Source: Planctomycetota bacterium
GTDB lineage: Bacteria; Planctomycetota; Phycisphaerae; Phycisphaerales; SM1A02
Direction: 5' to 3'
DNA: 8,014 nucleotides
NCBI GenBank assembly: GCA_027295365.1
Contig: JAPULD010000232.1
Coordinates: 1-8,014, forward strand
Each line of letters begins with the position of its first letter. Position 1 is the stretch's first letter. Position numbers and translations under genes: made by a program. Below, piece by piece: positions 6,862-8,014 of the stretch. Below the pieces are notes generated by a model that did not search any database, was not told the origin of the DNA, and saw only the letters and a program-made list of their open reading frames with translations.

Positions 6862-8014
6862 TCAATTCTGACGCGTAAAGCCAGCCCTGAAGTAGGAGAG
6901 CAATGCGTCGATGGTGTACTCTTGTCGCCAGTTCATCTTCGATTGCTTTCTCGCCTCGCGCATGAAATCGGCATGGGTCGAGCCGGCGCCCACGGCCTGG
7001 GCGTAGGTGGCCGTGGTTCGATTCGGATCAACGAACGCAACCTGTTCGATGACGCAGTCGGCTTCCGAGGTCGTCTGCCATTGATCCAGGGTGACATCAC
7101 GAGAGTTGCTGGCGAACCACTCGGCGGTGTTGCGTGAGCTGTAGTAGATGTTGTTCTTGAAATCGACTTCTGCGTCGTTGTACGTATAGGTGTCCGTCAG
7201 GGGTCGGCCACGATCCGTCGGATCCTGCACGATGTTGTCCGATACGACCACGCCTGAACAATTGCTATTGAACCTGATCTCTGAACTCCAGTTATAGACG
7301 ACGTTGTTGCTGACCGTGAGGTTGTTCACCCCGATGCCCTCAGGGCCGCCGCTGACTGATTTTCCGATTGAGAAGTAGCCACCGGTGAGGGACAGTCGAT
7401 TCGCGACGATGTTGTTTGATATCGAGCCGCTGGAGATGTTCTTGAAATCAATGCCGAATCCACGCTTGTTGGCGGCGTCGATGTCCTTGCCGCTCAAGAC
7501 GACATTGCCGCGACAAAGTGCCCAGACACCATTGGCCTCCAGATTGTCGCCCCCACCCATCAGGATTCCGATCGCGCAATGGGTCACGAGATTGTCTTCC
7601 ACGATGCCGCCGGATCGGATCTGCACCCCATGACTTGAGGCATCGGAGATGATATTGCGACGGACGACGACATTAGTGTTGCCGTTGTTCAGGTACATGT
7701 TGTGATTGAAGATGTTTGGTCCGGTGGTACTGGAACCGTCGTCGAGCCATCCGTTGTGATCGATGATGCATTCCTCGATGGTGAACCCGTTCATGCCTCG
7801 GGCGGCATAGATACCCTGCGACTTTGCAACGGACCCATCGTTCTTTCGACTGTAGGCATCGGCCACGATGCACCGGTAGATCCTCACGTTCTCCATCTGG
7901 TAGAGCACCACGTTGTCGGAGTAGCCGTGGATGTACAAGCCCTCGAAGAGGACGTTCCGGCCCCCGGATCCCGAGGGAGTCCAAACGAAGATGCCTTGAC
8001 AACGACCCCCGGTT
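6862..8014 (-). CDS. Right-handed parallel beta-helix repeat protein (5' end beyond right edge)
   Basis: 383 residues are visible to the TGA at 6862, and the frame is open through the right edge, so the start and any signal peptide lie outside. The sequence is built of short coils with Asn-rich turns: CIIDHNGW, VVRRNIIS, GIVEDNLVTHC, LCRGNVVLSG, SISNNIVANR, LTVSNNVVYN, VVVSDNIVQD and VDFKNNIYY. This regular pattern with stacked Asn residues is typical of the pectate-lyase-like beta-helix fold (Beta_helix/NosD-like). Members include polysaccharide lyases, C5-epimerases and surface adhesins, almost always exported. No catalytic set can be assigned. After the helix, a domain ends with an MNWRQEYT...YFRAGF tail (last 26 residues). 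Beside an EPS assembly cluster, a role in cutting, epimerising or binding the exported glycan is the simplest inference. TTG at 7938 is only an internal codon, because coding-like repeat sequence continues upstream of it. Confidence 0.85.
   Translation of the reverse strand, partial: TGGRCQGIFVWTPSGSGGRNVLFEGLYIHGYSDNVVLYQMENVRIYRCIVADAYSRKNDGSVAKSQGIYAARGMNGFTIEECIIDHNGWLDDGSSTTGPNIFNHNMYLNNGNTNVVVRRNIISDASSHGVQIRSGGIVEDNLVTHCAIGILMGGGDNLEANGVWALCRGNVVLSGKDIDAANKRGFGIDFKNISSGSISNNIVANRLSLTGGYFSIGKSVSGGPEGIGVNNLTVSNNVVYNWSSEIRFNSNCSGVVVSDNIVQDPTDRGRPLTDTYTYNDAEVDFKNNIYYSSRNTAEWFASNSRDVTLDQWQTTSEADCVIEQVAFVDPNRTTATYAQAVGAGSTHADFMREARKQSKMNWRQEYTIDALLSYFRAGFTRQN

Noticed and set aside
6766..7137. 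123-codon plus-strand open frame
   Set aside because: Most of it is antisense to the well-supported beta-helix gene; it reads as a frame shadow.
1..8014. CRISPR arrays, tRNA/rRNA genes, insertion sequences, phage or toxin-antitoxin genes
   Set aside because: I saw no regularly spaced repeats, no tRNA-like cloverleaf, no transposase motifs and no terminal inverted repeats of meaningful length.

Overview
This 8,014-base window is part of an extracellular-polysaccharide (EPS) or O-antigen-like assembly locus. Every gene I can support lies on the minus strand, so transcription runs right to left. The base composition is moderately GC-rich. Only dilute Shine-Dalgarno signals precede most starts. 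The fused HAD-UbiA enzyme and the C-terminal style of the beta-helix protein suggest a Gram-negative-type environmental bacterium, perhaps Planctomycetota or a relative. That placement is an inference from protein style, not a demonstrated one.

In transcription order: (1) a right-handed parallel beta-helix protein, cut by the right edge (6862 to >8014); (2) an AT-richer gap of about 470 bp with no convincing gene (6393-6861); (3) a Wzx/MATE-like polysaccharide flippase (4836-6392); (4) a 346-bp gap (4490-4835); (5) a Wzy/WaaL-type O-antigen polymerase or ligase (3098-4489); (6) a GT39-like GT-C membrane glycosyltransferase (1779-3101), overlapping the polymerase gene as ATGA; (7) a HAD-UbiA fusion related to decaprenyl-phosphate phosphoribosyltransferase (286-1779), overlapping the glycosyltransferase gene as TAATG; (8) the N-terminal third or so of a polysaccharide deacetylase, cut by the left edge (<1-256 or 262).

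Together the genes give a coherent, incomplete picture. The UbiA domain could attach a phosphopentose to a polyprenyl phosphate, and the HAD domain could remove a phosphate. The GT-C enzyme could use such a lipid-linked sugar on the periplasmic face. The flippase would export lipid-linked repeat units, the Wzy-like protein would polymerise or transfer them, and the deacetylase and beta-helix protein could modify the finished glycan. Priming transferase, cytosolic glycosyltransferases and chain-length regulators are not in the window.

The main anomaly is a single in-frame TAG at codon 76 of the HAD-UbiA gene (bases 1552-1554). All HAD motifs on both sides and all UbiA motifs are intact. This could be a sequencing error, a recent nonsense mutation such as CAG to TAG, or suppressed/recoded amber. 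The first two are more likely. The only other TAG ending a gene here is the apparent terminal stop of the same gene; if that TAG were also read, the frame would end nine codons later in a GTGA overlap with the next gene.
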